This document shows, one piece after another, positions 38,401 to 45,380 of a DNA stretch of 45,380 nucleotides. The stretch lies in assembly GCA_004558205.1 (NCBI GenBank), contig SFDM01000043.1, forward strand, positions 1-45,380, written 5' to 3'. The number at the start of each line of letters is the position of its first letter. Position 1 is the first letter of the stretch. The notes beneath the pieces are model-generated. The model did not search any database. It saw only the letters and a list, made by a program, of their open reading frames with translations, and was not told where the DNA came from. The translations under genes were made by a program, and so were the position numbers. The DNA is from Pyramidobacter piscolens (GTDB lineage Bacteria; Synergistota; Synergistia; Synergistales; Dethiosulfovibrionaceae).

Positions 38401-41264
38401 ACGCTGGTGCGCACCCAGACGGCCCCCTCGTTTTCCAGCTTGAGGCGATGCTCGAAGAACCGGGAGGGAACACCCTGTTCAAAGGACTTCAGCAAGCTTT
38501 CACGGCTGAAGAGGGCCTTGAATTTTTCCAGATCTTTGGGGTTGCCGTGCCGCCCGTATTCAAGTTCAAAGAAGCCGTCGGCCGAGCCCGGAAGCGGTTC
38601 TTTCAGGAAAGCGCCGCCGGCGTCGTGCCCGTCAAGGCAGAGGTTGCGCGTGAGGTTCAGCTCGCAGAAGCAGAGCGAATCCCTGTCGAGAGCGTCGCGG
38701 AGTTTCAGGATGCCCTGATAGCGTTCCGCCGCCGCTTCATTCTGTTTTCTGATCTGTTCAGCGGCTTTGACCTGCTCTGTCACGTCCATGATGACGCCGT
38801 TGACGACGTGGCGCCCGTCTTTCTGTTTCACCACCTCCCCGCTGGTCTGGATGTGCTTGATTTCCCCCGAGGCGGTGATGATCCTGAAGTTCCACGTGCC
38901 GATGTTTTGTCCCGACGCGATGGCGCTGCGGATCCGCTCCCGCGTGTCCGGCAGGTCCTCGGGATGGATGTAGAGCGCGCATTTGTTGTTCAGGCGCATG
39001 GCCATGCTCTCGCGGGTGTAGCCGAGAATGGCGTAATAGCGGTCGTTGCCGTAGAGCAGCGTATAATCCTCGTCGGCCAGCGTGGAGAAGACGCCGCTGT
39101 TGTTCAGCGTGCGGTAGAGCGACAGCTCCCGGGACTCGATGCGCGGCTCGCGGATGCCAATGGCGTAGTAGGGCTTGCCCGTCTCGTCCCTGAGCAGCCG
39201 GAAGGCGGTTCTGACTGGAACGTACTCGCCGCCGAGGGCCAGAGACATAAGATAGTATTCCTTGCTGTCGTCGCCGGCGTAGAGGTCGCTGAACATCCTT
39301 CTGAACTCGTCGACGGAGTCGTGGCGGATATGGCCTTCGGAGATCACCGATTCGGGCGCGTTGGGATAGGCCCGCCCGGCGTAGCCGGCTTTTTCGGCGC
39401 TGAAGCCCCGGTATTTCATTTCCCGCGTGCGGAGATCCACCTCCCAGAGCATGGCGGGGCTCTGATCGAGGGCTGTGCGGCTGCGGAGCTCGGCGAATTT
39501 CAAGTCCTCTTCGGCCTTCTTGAGCTCAGTGATGTCCGTAATGACGCAGACCAGCCGCCGAGCCGCCGCGCCGGCTCCGGGAAGGAGGGAGCCTCTAATG
39601 TAGCGCCACTCCACGGAGTTGTCCGCCCGCCGTATCCTGTAGGCGTAATTCAGAGGCGCTTTTCCGCCCGCGGCCGTGCGGAGAGCGTGCCTCAGTTTCG
39701 GCATATCCTGCGGCAGCACGGTGGAGAACAGCTTTTCTCCCCTTTCACCGATTTCCTCCCGGCTGTAGCCGAAGGTCTTGAAAACGCTGGGACTGGTGTA
39801 GGACAGCGTGATCAGCCCTGCGTCGTCCACGTCGCACACGACCACCGCGCCCGCCAGATCTTCCAGGAGCGTACGCAGGTGGACCGGGTTGGGCGGCTCG
39901 GCGCTGCCGGAAGAGGCGTTAGCCTGCTCCTCGGCGTCGCCGGCGAAGGTGTAGTGGTTCTTACCCAGCGATTTCGACTTGTAAAGAGCCGCGTCGGCTT
40001 CGGCGTAGAGGTTCTCCAGGGACTGGCCGCCCTTTTTGTAGAAACTGACGCCGATGCTGCCCGTCAGCTCCAGGGCGCCTTTTCCCGCCCTGAGGTTGTA
40101 CTGCATGGAGTCGATCAGGCTGGCGGCCTTGCGCGCTACGTCGCACCGGTTGTCCACGTCCTTCATGAGGGCCATGAACTCGTCGCCGCCGATCCGCCCC
40201 ACGATGTCGGAGTCGCGGAAGGACTTGCGGATTGTCTTGGCGATACTGGTGATCACGTCGTCGCCGGCCTGGTGACCGAACTGGTCGTTCACGTGCTTGA
40301 AGTTGTCGATGTCGATCATGAAGAGCGCGTGGGTTCCCGAGGAGCCCTCCTCCGAGAGGAAGCGGCGGATATGCCTGATCGTCGCGTCGTGGTTGAGAAG
40401 CCCCGTCATGGAATCGCTTTCCGCCGCGCGTGAAAGCTCGCTCTGGCTGCGCTTCTGGCTGTCGATGTCGCAGACGTTCACCAGAAGCATCACGTCGCCC
40501 GATTCGGGATTGGCGATGAAGCGCATCTCGCTGCGCACCCAGCGCGCAGAGCCGTCGGACATGAAACTCTGATATTCCAGGTCCAGGCAGCGCTGCCCGC
40601 CGTTGAAGATGCTCAACAGCCTCTCCTTGGTGAAGGAGGTGAAGAAGCCGCGGATATCCTCGTCTTCGACCACCGACTGGGCGCTGCATTCCCTGTAGGT
40701 TTCCAGGCTGTCGAATTTGGGGACGCCGCCAGCCCTGTTTTCATTGAAACAGGCGTTCTCGAGGCGCCATTTTGAAAGGTTGACCAGGAGCGACACGTAA
40801 CTGTCGTTCTGCTGATCGGTCAGAAAACGCAGTTCATTTTTATAACGCGAATAGGCCTCCCGTTCGCGCGTCACGTCGCGTCCAATGGCGTAGATCCCCG
40901 CGAGCCTGCCCTTGGCGTCGCGATAGGCGTACTTTGACGTGGAACTGTACCGGGGTTCTCCGTCCTTTCCCGGAGGCAGAGGTTCAATCTTGTTGAGGAT
41001 CGGCTTGCCGGTCTCGATGACCTGTCTGTCGTCGCTGCGATAGCGCGCCGCGAGTTTTTTGTCGCAAAAGATATCGTAGTCGGTCCGTCCCGTCAGCTCC
41101 GAGGGGTCGGTTATTTTGACGAGATCCAGGAAGCCGCGGGACGCTCCGATGTAGGTCAGGTTCAGATCCTTGACGAAGATGTAGTCCGACGTGCGCGACA
41201 TGAAGTCAATCCAGGCCGCGCCAAGCTGATTGACCACTTTCGAGCCGTCGTTTTTTTCAGCCAA
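35463..41264 (-). CDS. Giant multi-PAS GGDEF/EAL signalling protein (1933 residues)
   Basis: The protein has no clear membrane segment. Domain order: two PAS regions (~1-280), GGDEF 1 (~285-440, intact GGDEF at ~361 with DIDNFKHVNDQFGHQAGDD), three or four PAS regions (~465-1100), GGDEF 2 (~1105-1260, degenerate QGDHF at ~1186), EAL (~1275-1520), and three PAS regions (~1550-1915). The EAL domain keeps GAEALARW at ~1306, SVNVSRLDL, LEVTETAY, DDFGSGYSSL, IKLDMKF and LAEGVET, so it should cleave c-di-GMP, while the first GGDEF should make it. The start is TTG at 41264, with GGAGGTGATTTCTGA directly upstream and no better ATG nearby. It is one of the largest such proteins I would expect in bacteria. 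It converges with the 753-residue GGDEF gene. Confidence 0.92.
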   Translation of the reverse strand: MAEKNDGSKVVNQLGAAWIDFMSRTSDYIFVKDLNLTYIGASRGFLDLVKITDPSELTGRTDYDIFCDKKLAARYRSDDRQVIETGKPILNKIEPLPPGKDGEPRYSSTSKYAYRDAKGRLAGIYAIGRDVTREREAYSRYKNELRFLTDQQNDSYVSLLVNLSKWRLENACFNENRAGGVPKFDSLETYRECSAQSVVEDEDIRGFFTSFTKERLLSIFNGGQRCLDLEYQSFMSDGSARWVRSEMRFIANPESGDVMLLVNVCDIDSQKRSQSELSRAAESDSMTGLLNHDATIRHIRRFLSEEGSSGTHALFMIDIDNFKHVNDQFGHQAGDDVITSIAKTIRKSFRDSDIVGRIGGDEFMALMKDVDNRCDVARKAASLIDSMQYNLRAGKGALELTGSIGVSFYKKGGQSLENLYAEADAALYKSKSLGKNHYTFAGDAEEQANASSGSAEPPNPVHLRTLLEDLAGAVVVCDVDDAGLITLSYTSPSVFKTFGYSREEIGERGEKLFSTVLPQDMPKLRHALRTAAGGKAPLNYAYRIRRADNSVEWRYIRGSLLPGAGAAARRLVCVITDITELKKAEEDLKFAELRSRTALDQSPAMLWEVDLRTREMKYRGFSAEKAGYAGRAYPNAPESVISEGHIRHDSVDEFRRMFSDLYAGDDSKEYYLMSLALGGEYVPVRTAFRLLRDETGKPYYAIGIREPRIESRELSLYRTLNNSGVFSTLADEDYTLLYGNDRYYAILGYTRESMAMRLNNKCALYIHPEDLPDTRERIRSAIASGQNIGTWNFRIITASGEIKHIQTSGEVVKQKDGRHVVNGVIMDVTEQVKAAEQIRKQNEAAAERYQGILKLRDALDRDSLCFCELNLTRNLCLDGHDAGGAFLKEPLPGSADGFFELEYGRHGNPKDLEKFKALFSRESLLKSFEQGVPSRFFEHRLKLENEGAVWVRTSVLMAKNPLTGDVEGFLSVKNINEEKTLHMFVEKLVDVEYELSALIDVKTGVISLVRTRPSLLPHLLDRIPYAEVLSRRLPLIIAESETAAAFEAMSLKKVMAELEKSDVYSCSFAVRNEKGTLEQKKWSYTYLDENRDMIAYTRRDVTDRCALETDSVTGLYNQAGFRRAARELLRACPEEKFCIVRMDIDHFKVYNDVYGITAGDALLAAIGQSVEQDADPRGVYGRLQGDHFAACIPLRQLNPRKWQRQIMSTLTSERPEFSFVTRFGAYAVEDPELDVDIMCDRALMALRSTKNSYDRFFAQYDGSMRQDMLKKQAITAAMGASLQKDEFEVFLQPQYDLATGRITGAEALARWFRAGKALLPGEFIDLFEKNGFIMKFDQHIWEKTCQLLRRWIDEGRSMVPVSVNVSRLDLYNPNLREILKALIGKYGLSHSMLRLEVTETAYTQNPEQLKEVVRALRKDGFAVEMDDFGSGYSSLNMLNDIPVDRIKLDMKFLAAGSEPGRSGIILNAVVRLARWLNIPVLAEGVETPRQAAFLKSIGCTLIQGYLCSQPLSVKDFEKLLTSEKTGTVKKDWLIAGCFNNEEFCSVESQATIIFNSFVGAACLIECRDDGSSEVIRANSRFFEELRVSSAHYSLLKTDFLKLTLPEDAPALRETLLAAIKTNEEQVCETRWRQPQDEKKLLWIRSRMRVIARSAERHVFYMTLENITDRKRMEEALRASEEELRLAMSQTGRVICRYDIPTGTLSVPEEYAAKHGIPVLSPGFPDGAEMVMRKDRARYREFYERILKGEKSGSVAVQLKNADGTCAWERCSATTVFDASGRPLRAVITVEDITAEMERRAEDERNRLLIDFMGTLVFDYDYGSDVLTCKVNRPGKGFSAIRHERYLERLSEKNSLVHPDCIESYRAVFAEASKAPSRGILEYVADNRGTGYRRCRAHYVSVANENGRVYRMVGVVNELQDKEPAAEGKMECPR

Positions 41265-41304
41265 TCAGAAATCACCTCCAGGGCAGAGAAAATGTAATGT
41301 ATAG

Positions 41305-41333
41305 ATATTACTCGTTATTATGGAGTTAAGCAA
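41305..41333 (-). promoter_or_regulatory. Probable promoter of the giant signalling gene
   Basis: On the minus strand TTGCTT (41328-41333) and TAATAT (41305-41310) lie 17 bases apart, about 40 bases before the TTG start. Confidence 0.45.
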
Positions 41334-41384
41334 GTGAATATTTTGATAATGAGCCGCGGCTTTTGGCGCCGGAGGAAAAACATG

Positions 41385-41414
41385 AAAAAAGCCCCGCCGT
41401 TAAAAAACGGCGGG
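41385..41414 (-). terminator. Terminator of the tRNA-Asp/tRNA-Gly transcript
   Basis: On the minus strand CCCGCCGTT (41406-41414 complement) pairs with AACGGCGGG, followed by GC and T6. It lies about 20 bases past the tRNA-Gly 3' end. Confidence 0.85.
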
Positions 41415-41434
41415 ACCCATATGTGAACTTGACA

Positions 41435-41509
41435 TGGAGCGGAAGACGGGATTTGAACCCGCGACCCCAACCTTGGCAAGGTTGTGCTCTACCCCTGAGC
41501 TACTTCCGC
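41435..41509 (-). tRNA. tRNA-Gly (anticodon GCC)
   Basis: The minus strand folds as a standard tRNA: acceptor GCGGAAG, D arm GCTCAGGGGTAGAGC, anticodon arm CAACC-TTGCCAA-GGTTG with anticodon GCC, T arm with GGTTCAAATCC. The terminal CCA is encoded (41435-41437). It is 4 bases from tRNA-Asp and co-transcribed with it. Confidence 0.97.
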
Positions 41510-41513
41510 AAAA

Positions 41514-41590
41514 TGGCGGGGCTAACGAGACTCGAACTCGTGGCCTTCGGCGTGACAGGCCGACGCTCTAACCAACTGAGCTATAACCCC
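41514..41590 (-). tRNA. tRNA-Asp (anticodon GTC)
   Basis: The minus strand folds as a standard tRNA: acceptor GGGGTTA with TAGCCCC, D arm GCTCAGTTGGTTAGAGC, anticodon arm CGGCC-TGTCACG with anticodon GTC, and T arm with GTTCGAGTC. Discriminator G and an encoded CCA (41514-41516) complete the 77-base gene. Confidence 0.97.
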
Positions 41591-41610
41591 GCTTTGGCCG
41601 TGCACAGTGA

Positions 41611-41639
41611 AATATACCAGACTTATGGCCCCTTGTCAA
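41611..41639 (-). promoter_or_regulatory. Promoter of the tRNA operon
   Basis: On the minus strand a perfect TTGACA (41634-41639) and TATATT (41611-41616) with a 17-base spacer lie about 20 bases upstream of tRNA-Asp. Confidence 0.8.
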
Positions 41640-41691
41640 AGGGGAATTTCACCTTTAAAGAATGTTGTAATTGTAACGCAATTATGTGCAA

Positions 41692-43080
41692 TTATTTAAG
41701 AGCCATTCCAAGCCGGCCTTCAGCCTCATTTCCGGATTCTCCGCCGAAGCAGTCCCACTGAAGCCAGAGGAGCAGCGCGCCTACAAGCCCGCCTCCGGCG
41801 TCGACCACGGCGAAGGAACCCCACACGCCGTCGAGGCCGAAAATCCTGGGCAGAAGCAGCAGCGCCGGGACGAACAGCAGGCCCTGGCGGCACAGGTTCA
41901 GAAAGAGGCTCATGCCCGCCTTGCCGATGGCCACGAGGGCGTTGGAAGCCACGATGCCCGCGGCGGCCAGAGGCATGCCGATGTAGCCGATCCTCATGGC
42001 CCGGACGGTCAGGTCGATCAGCGCCGCGTCGTCGCTGTTGAACAGCAGCACCATGGAGCGGGTGAAGATCTCCGCGCCCAGGAAGGAAAGCATGAAGTAG
42101 GCTGTGCTGGCGGCGACGGCGAGGAGGACGGCCTTTTTTAGGCGGCCGTACTGTCCCGCGCCGTAGCTGTAGCCCACGATGGGCTGCAGCCCTTCGCCGA
42201 TGCCGAACACAGGGAGATAGATCAGGCTGTCGAGGCAGAAGAAAATCCCCATGGCGGCGATAGCCGAATCACCGCCCAGCCTGTTCACCAGGTTGTTGAA
42301 GAGCATCATGCTGAAGGTATAGAAAAGCTCCATTAAAAAAGGCGACGCTCCGACGAGCAGCGTCTCCTTCAGGATATCCCAGTCGGGTCTCAGCGACGCG
42401 GCGCTCACTTGCAGCGAGCTCCGGCCCCTGAGGTAAAACAGGGCCACCCATATAAAGGCCGCGATCTGGGCCAGAGAAGTGCCCAGCGCCGCGCCCGCGA
42501 CGCCCATGTGCATGTGGACGATGAAAAGCCAGTCCAGGAACACGTTCGCTCCGGCCCCAATGACCAGAGTCCACATGGCGTAGCGCGGATACCCTTCGGC
42601 GCGGATCAGGTAGTTCAGCGCGAATCCCAGAAGGTTGAAGGGCAGTCCCCAGAACACGATTTCCGTATAAATCCGCGTCAGAGGCGCCAGGCGCGCCGAA
42701 GCGCCCATCATGGACACCAGCGTGTCGAGGCAGAGAAGGCCTCCCGCCGTGAGCAGCGCCGCGGTCAGAGTCATGACGGTCATGGCGGTGCCGAGAATTT
42801 TCCCGGCTTCTTTGCGGCGTCCCTCTCCGAGACGGCGCGACAGCTGAGAAGCCGAACCGACGCCCACAAGAGACCCCACGGCGATGACGAATACGGAAAT
42901 GGGGAACGTAAGCCCCACGGCGCCAAGGCTGTCGGCGCCGGCAAAACGTCCGATGAATAACCGGTCTACAATGTTGTACAGCGCGTTCGCCACCAGACCG
43001 AGGATGGCGGGAACGGAAAAGCGGAACAGCAAGCGGGCTACAGAGCCCTGACCCATAGCGGCTGCAAGAGTCTGAGTCAT
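41692..43080 (-). CDS. MATE family efflux transporter
   Basis: The 462-residue protein has 12 membrane segments in two related halves. The first half opens SVPAILGLVANALYNIVDRLFIGRFAGADSLGAVGLTFP, the MATE/DinF signature with the Asp in VDRLFIG. The loop VGVGSASQLSRRLGEG and the second-half FGIGEGLQPIVGYSYGAGQY are typical of the NorM/DinF-like branch. MATE proteins export cationic drugs or metabolites with Na+ or H+. The gene stands alone. Its upstream region carries ten-base iterons (43239-43278) and a hairpin that may govern it. Its ATG has GAGGT 11 bases upstream. Confidence 0.92.
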   Translation of the reverse strand: MTQTLAAAMGQGSVARLLFRFSVPAILGLVANALYNIVDRLFIGRFAGADSLGAVGLTFPISVFVIAVGSLVGVGSASQLSRRLGEGRRKEAGKILGTAMTVMTLTAALLTAGGLLCLDTLVSMMGASARLAPLTRIYTEIVFWGLPFNLLGFALNYLIRAEGYPRYAMWTLVIGAGANVFLDWLFIVHMHMGVAGAALGTSLAQIAAFIWVALFYLRGRSSLQVSAASLRPDWDILKETLLVGASPFLMELFYTFSMMLFNNLVNRLGGDSAIAAMGIFFCLDSLIYLPVFGIGEGLQPIVGYSYGAGQYGRLKKAVLLAVAASTAYFMLSFLGAEIFTRSMVLLFNSDDAALIDLTVRAMRIGYIGMPLAAAGIVASNALVAIGKAGMSLFLNLCRQGLLFVPALLLLPRIFGLDGVWGSFAVVDAGGGLVGALLLWLQWDCFGGESGNEAEGRLGMALK

Positions 43081-43238
43081 GGTGAATCAACCTCATTTCA
43101 AATCACAAAAAAAGAAAGATGGAACCCTGTCTACATTCTTTTTGTCCTCTCGAGTGTCATATTTCTCAGGTATTTTTGACATCATACCTGAATGCGCATA
43201 GGAATATTATACAAGATAATCAAGTTTATTCCAAATCC

Positions 43239-43278
43239 GATAGGCCTGGATAGGTTTGGATAGGGCGGGATAGGGCGG
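43239..43278. promoter_or_regulatory. Four tandem ten-base iterons upstream of the MATE gene
   Basis: GATAGGCCTG, GATAGGTTTG, GATAGGGCGG and GATAGGGCGG follow one another without gaps, so GATAGG recurs exactly once per helical turn, with a fifth weaker ATTAGGATCG. A short hairpin GGGGGAAA (43297-43304) / TTTCCCCC (43311-43318) follows. The array is about 160 bases upstream of the MATE start. The remaining bases of 43081-43460 hold only the terminator at 43408. Confidence 0.6.
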
Positions 43279-43407
43279 ATTAGGATCGATAAATTGGGGG
43301 GAAAGTACCTTTTCCCCCGAAGTCCTCCACGGTCCTCCCGATTCCTCGGCGCCCATATTGGAAGCCTTCGCGATATTTTGCCGCCTTTCACGCCGGCAGC
43401 GGCCCCA

Positions 43408-43439
43408 TAAAAAAACCCGGGAGACAGGCGTCTCTCGGG
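43408..43439 (-). terminator. Terminator downstream of the LarA gene and its adjoining repeat
   Basis: On the minus strand CCCGAGAGAC (43430-43439) pairs with GTCTCCCGGG (43416-43425), followed by T7-8. It lies past the inverted-repeat element that adjoins the LarA stop, so the LarA transcript would include the whole element. Confidence 0.75.
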
Positions 43440-43460
43440 CTGCGCTTATGCAGGGGAGCT

Positions 43461-43738
43461 ATACTAATTCTCTATTGACGTGCTTAATATCAAATCGAAG
43501 AACCACGTCAAAAGATTTCAACGCAAAGGGCGCAAAGGTTCGCAAAAGAAAACTTTGAAAGATTTTTAGAACTGCAAAATCAATTAAAATATATAAATTG
43601 CCATCACGTAAATTTGTTTTTTAATTAATAATTTAAGTTTTGTTTTTCCTTTGCGCCCTTTCTCTTCAGCCTTTGCGTTGAAATCCTTTGACTTTGATCT
43701 TCAGTCTGGAATTAAGCACGTTGAATGCGAATTGGTAC
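43461..43738 (+). repeat. Long inverted-repeat element, copy 5 (complete)
   Basis: The element starts ATACTAATTCTCTATTGACG and TGCTTAATATCAAATCGAAG and ends GAATTAAGCACGTTGAATGC, then GAATTGGTAC. The centre TTTTTTAATTAATAATTTAA is almost identical to copy 4 in the same orientation. Its right end overlaps the stop codon of the LarA gene (43738-43740). Confidence 0.95.
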
Positions 43739-45000
43739 TACTTCTGTATGGCCACGTGGATCGAGTTTCCGCTGGGGACCAGCATGGAGAGGCCGTCGGT
43801 TCCGCTCACGTCGCGGAGCCAGCGGTCGGCGGACTGGACGTCGCGGAAAATCGCGCCGGGGAAGGGCACGTCCTCGCGGCTCGTGACGAGCGCGGCGGGG
43901 CGGCCGCTGAGCTGGATGACGAGACGGGCGGCGATGTAGCCGGGGATCGTGAAGGCGTAGGCCATCTCGTCCAGCACGTCCTTCGGGTCCACCAGGGCGC
44001 GGCGCAGGGCGTTCTCGAAGTTGCCGGGGCCCAGGCTGTCCTCCAGGTCGGCCACCATCACCAGAGCGCCGTCGGGTTCCACGGAGTCGATGACCGAGAA
44101 GACGGCCTTCGTGGCCTGATAGAGGTCCAGGTCGTTGGGGAATCCGCCGCAGGACGAGATCACGCGTTTGACCTTGGCCGGCGCCCACAGCGTCTGCAGC
44201 GATACCGCGGCGCGGGTTCCCGCCCTCCAGGCGTCCCAGAGGCCGCCGGCGACCCAGGCCGAGGGGGCGCCTGTCTTGTCGGCGATGGTGTTGACGATAA
44301 AGCAGCTCTTCCCGCGGGTGGCCAGCACGCCATAATCGTAAAGGTCCTGGGCCATGGGGTTGCCTTCGAGGATCGCGCTGTCCGTGGCGGGGTTCAGGCC
44401 GCCGTCTTTCAGGCAGTGGCAGTGGTTGGTGATGATGGAAAGCCGTCCCGACACGCCGGGGATGATGTTCTTTCTGCCGCCGCTGAATCCGGCCATATCG
44501 TGATGGATGATGCCGCCCAAGAGCACCGCCAAGTCGGCGTCGATAAAGGCCTGGTTCAGGAGGACGGGCGTGCCCATGGGGGTCTTGAGGCCCGTGTCGG
44601 TTGCCGCGTCGCAGTCGTGGCTGATCCAGTCGTCGCCGTCCATCATGGCGCCGCCGAAGACCATGGGCAGGTCGGCTTCCGTGACGGCGCGGTGCTGCCC
44701 CGTGGAGACGAGCCAGGTCACGGGCCTGCCGCTGACGGCGGCGATGCGCTCGCGCACGGCCTTGGCCATGTCCGGCGCGTGGCTCCAGCCCCGGGTGATG
44801 TCGGGGACCACGATGACCATGTGCCGCGCGTTCATGGCCAGCACTTCAAGGGGCTGGGAGCCGATGGGATGGTCCAGCGCTTCGCCGATGGAGGGGAAGG
44901 CGCCGCAGAGCCCGTCCTGTCCGGGCTGGGGCGTGAAATAGTCATAGGGGCTTTCCCAGCGCTGCACGCCGCGCCCCATTTTTACCTCGTAGTTTTTCAT
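43738..45000 (-). CDS. LarA family protein (nickel-dependent lactate racemase-like)
   Basis: The 420-residue protein has the LarA motifs: VVPDITRG at ~63 (the DXTR motif), STGQHRAV at ~98, SHDCD at ~127, GIIHHDMAGFSGGRKNIIPGVSG at ~162-184 (the His/Lys region that in LarA holds the NPN nickel-pincer cofactor) and SSCGGFPNDLDLYQATKAV at ~290. Lactate racemase interconverts D- and L-lactate, and many LarA relatives act on other 2-hydroxy acids. No larB, larC, larE or nickel transporter is seen in the window, so the cofactor genes must be elsewhere. AAAGGAG precedes the ATG. The stop TAG falls at the boundary of the inverted-repeat element. Confidence 0.9.
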   Translation of the reverse strand: MKNYEVKMGRGVQRWESPYDYFTPQPGQDGLCGAFPSIGEALDHPIGSQPLEVLAMNARHMVIVVPDITRGWSHAPDMAKAVRERIAAVSGRPVTWLVSTGQHRAVTEADLPMVFGGAMMDGDDWISHDCDAATDTGLKTPMGTPVLLNQAFIDADLAVLLGGIIHHDMAGFSGGRKNIIPGVSGRLSIITNHCHCLKDGGLNPATDSAILEGNPMAQDLYDYGVLATRGKSCFIVNTIADKTGAPSAWVAGGLWDAWRAGTRAAVSLQTLWAPAKVKRVISSCGGFPNDLDLYQATKAVFSVIDSVEPDGALVMVADLEDSLGPGNFENALRRALVDPKDVLDEMAYAFTIPGYIAARLVIQLSGRPAALVTSREDVPFPGAIFRDVQSADRWLRDVSGTDGLSMLVPSGNSIHVAIQK

Positions 45001-45111
45001 GCTAAAGAGCTCCTTTATCGCAGAGATAATGTCATTATAGCCACAGTGCCCCGCTTATGGCAAGGCTGTTTTAGAAAGTTCGCCGCTCATGGGCGCTCCG
45101 GATCCCTTTTC

Positions 45112-45280
45112 ATACTAATTATCAATAGAACTGCTGAACTTAACGCCCGGGGCCGGCCCGAGGGGCCATGCAGTCGCTCAAGACTATCTCGGCCTGTTCG
45201 GCCTGCCTATACTCGCTTGGTGGATACCCCTCGGGTCGTCCCCTCCGTGCCCATTTTGCGTTTTTATTGCAAAATAGTAT
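45112..45280. repeat. Possible shorter element bounded by the same ATACTAAT-type ends
   Basis: The segment starts ATACTAATTATCAATAGAAC and ends GCAAAATAGTAT, so its ends are inverted copies (ATACTAAT / ATAGTAT) of the terminus used by the long elements. The interior is GC-rich and unlike them (GCCCGGGGCCGGCCCGAGGG, then TGGTGGATACCCCTCGGG). ATTTTGC/GCAAAAT forms a small hairpin near the right end. It abuts the next complete element at 45282. I recognise no gene in 45001-45280. Confidence 0.45.
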
Positions 45281-45281
45281 C

Positions 45282-45380
45282 ATACTAATTCCCCATCAAC
45301 GTGCTTAATATAAAATTGAAAAACCACGTCAAAAGATTTTAACGCAAAGGGAGCAAAGGTTCGCAAAGGAAAAACTTGAA
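45282..45380 (+). repeat. Long inverted-repeat element, copy 6 (cut by the window end)
   Basis: The copy starts ATACTAATTCCCCATCAACG, TGCTTAATATAAAATTG and continues with GTCAAAAGATTTTAACGC and GCAAAGGTTCGCAAAGGAAA. It follows the left arm of copies 4 and 5 up to the last base of the window. Confidence 0.9.

Noticed and set aside
35409..40433. A 1674-residue open frame on the plus strand
   Set aside because: It is antisense to the giant PAS/GGDEF/EAL gene, has no recognisable domain or ribosome site, and arises from the high-GC codon pattern of the real gene.
41435..41590. The tRNA pair as an attachment site for an integrated element
   Set aside because: No integrase, no duplicated tRNA 3' end and no phage genes are seen in the window.
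41363..41761. A 132-residue plus-strand open frame across the tRNA genes
   Set aside because: It is antisense to tRNA-Gly and tRNA-Asp and to the end of the MATE gene; the tRNA folds are unambiguous.

Overview
The window looks like chromosomal DNA of an anaerobic, asaccharolytic amino-acid- and peptide-fermenting bacterium. The gene content and moderately high GC fit Synergistota best (Pyramidobacter/Jonquetella-like); this is inference from gene content, not a marker-gene placement. No phage, plasmid or CRISPR genes are visible. Most genes lie on the minus strand.

Layout. 1-5230: a MerR-type regulator fused to a zinc-ribbon/methyltransferase-like domain diverges from a three-gene operon (class I glutamine-amidotransferase-like hydrolase, M20 amidohydrolase, YfcC-type carrier). 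5227-6090: creA and a decayed partial second copy. 6137-11526: a visibly more AT-rich block (AbgT carrier with an apparent frameshift, M20 peptidase, RidA, threonine dehydratase-like enzyme, divergent LysR) that ends at a long hairpin. 11682-14364: SulP transporter and a cytidylate-kinase-like protein. 14540-18055: a T-box leader with a second, incomplete antiterminator/terminator module, then lysA and an NhaC-type carrier. 18146-23993: VWA lipoprotein-like secreted protein, ROK kinase/regulator, acyl-ACP thioesterase, a stand-alone FMN glutamate-synthase-like enzyme and an M29 peptidase. 24144-32339: the AroM, DUF1177, DUF917, Asp/Glu/hydantoin-racemase and OPT-transporter cluster with a PucR regulator, an unknown cysteine-containing protein and YitT. 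32496-41264: an octanucleotide-repeat transcription unit, a PAS/GGDEF protein and a 1933-residue PAS/GGDEF/EAL protein. 41435-45000: tRNA-Gly and tRNA-Asp, a MATE exporter and a LarA-family protein.

The genes mostly serve uptake and breakdown of peptides, acylated amino acids and racemised amino acids (two M20 enzymes, M29, AbgT, YfcC, OPT, racemase, LarA, threonine deamination with RidA), plus lysine supply under tRNA-sensing control and c-di-GMP signalling.

The most striking non-coding signal is a family of AT-rich, roughly 260-290-base imperfect inverted-repeat elements. They have conserved ATACTAATT...AATTAGTAT ends and occur in both orientations (about 30-97, 18991-19250, 20985-21206, 35136-35422, 43461-43738, 45282-end, with a diverged relative at 24030-24130). 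Two of them lie directly against stop codons. Other signals without an obvious explanation are the tandem T-box module, the 8.5-copy octamer repeat inside a small promoter-to-terminator unit, and a perfect 48-base palindrome inside the end of a gene.
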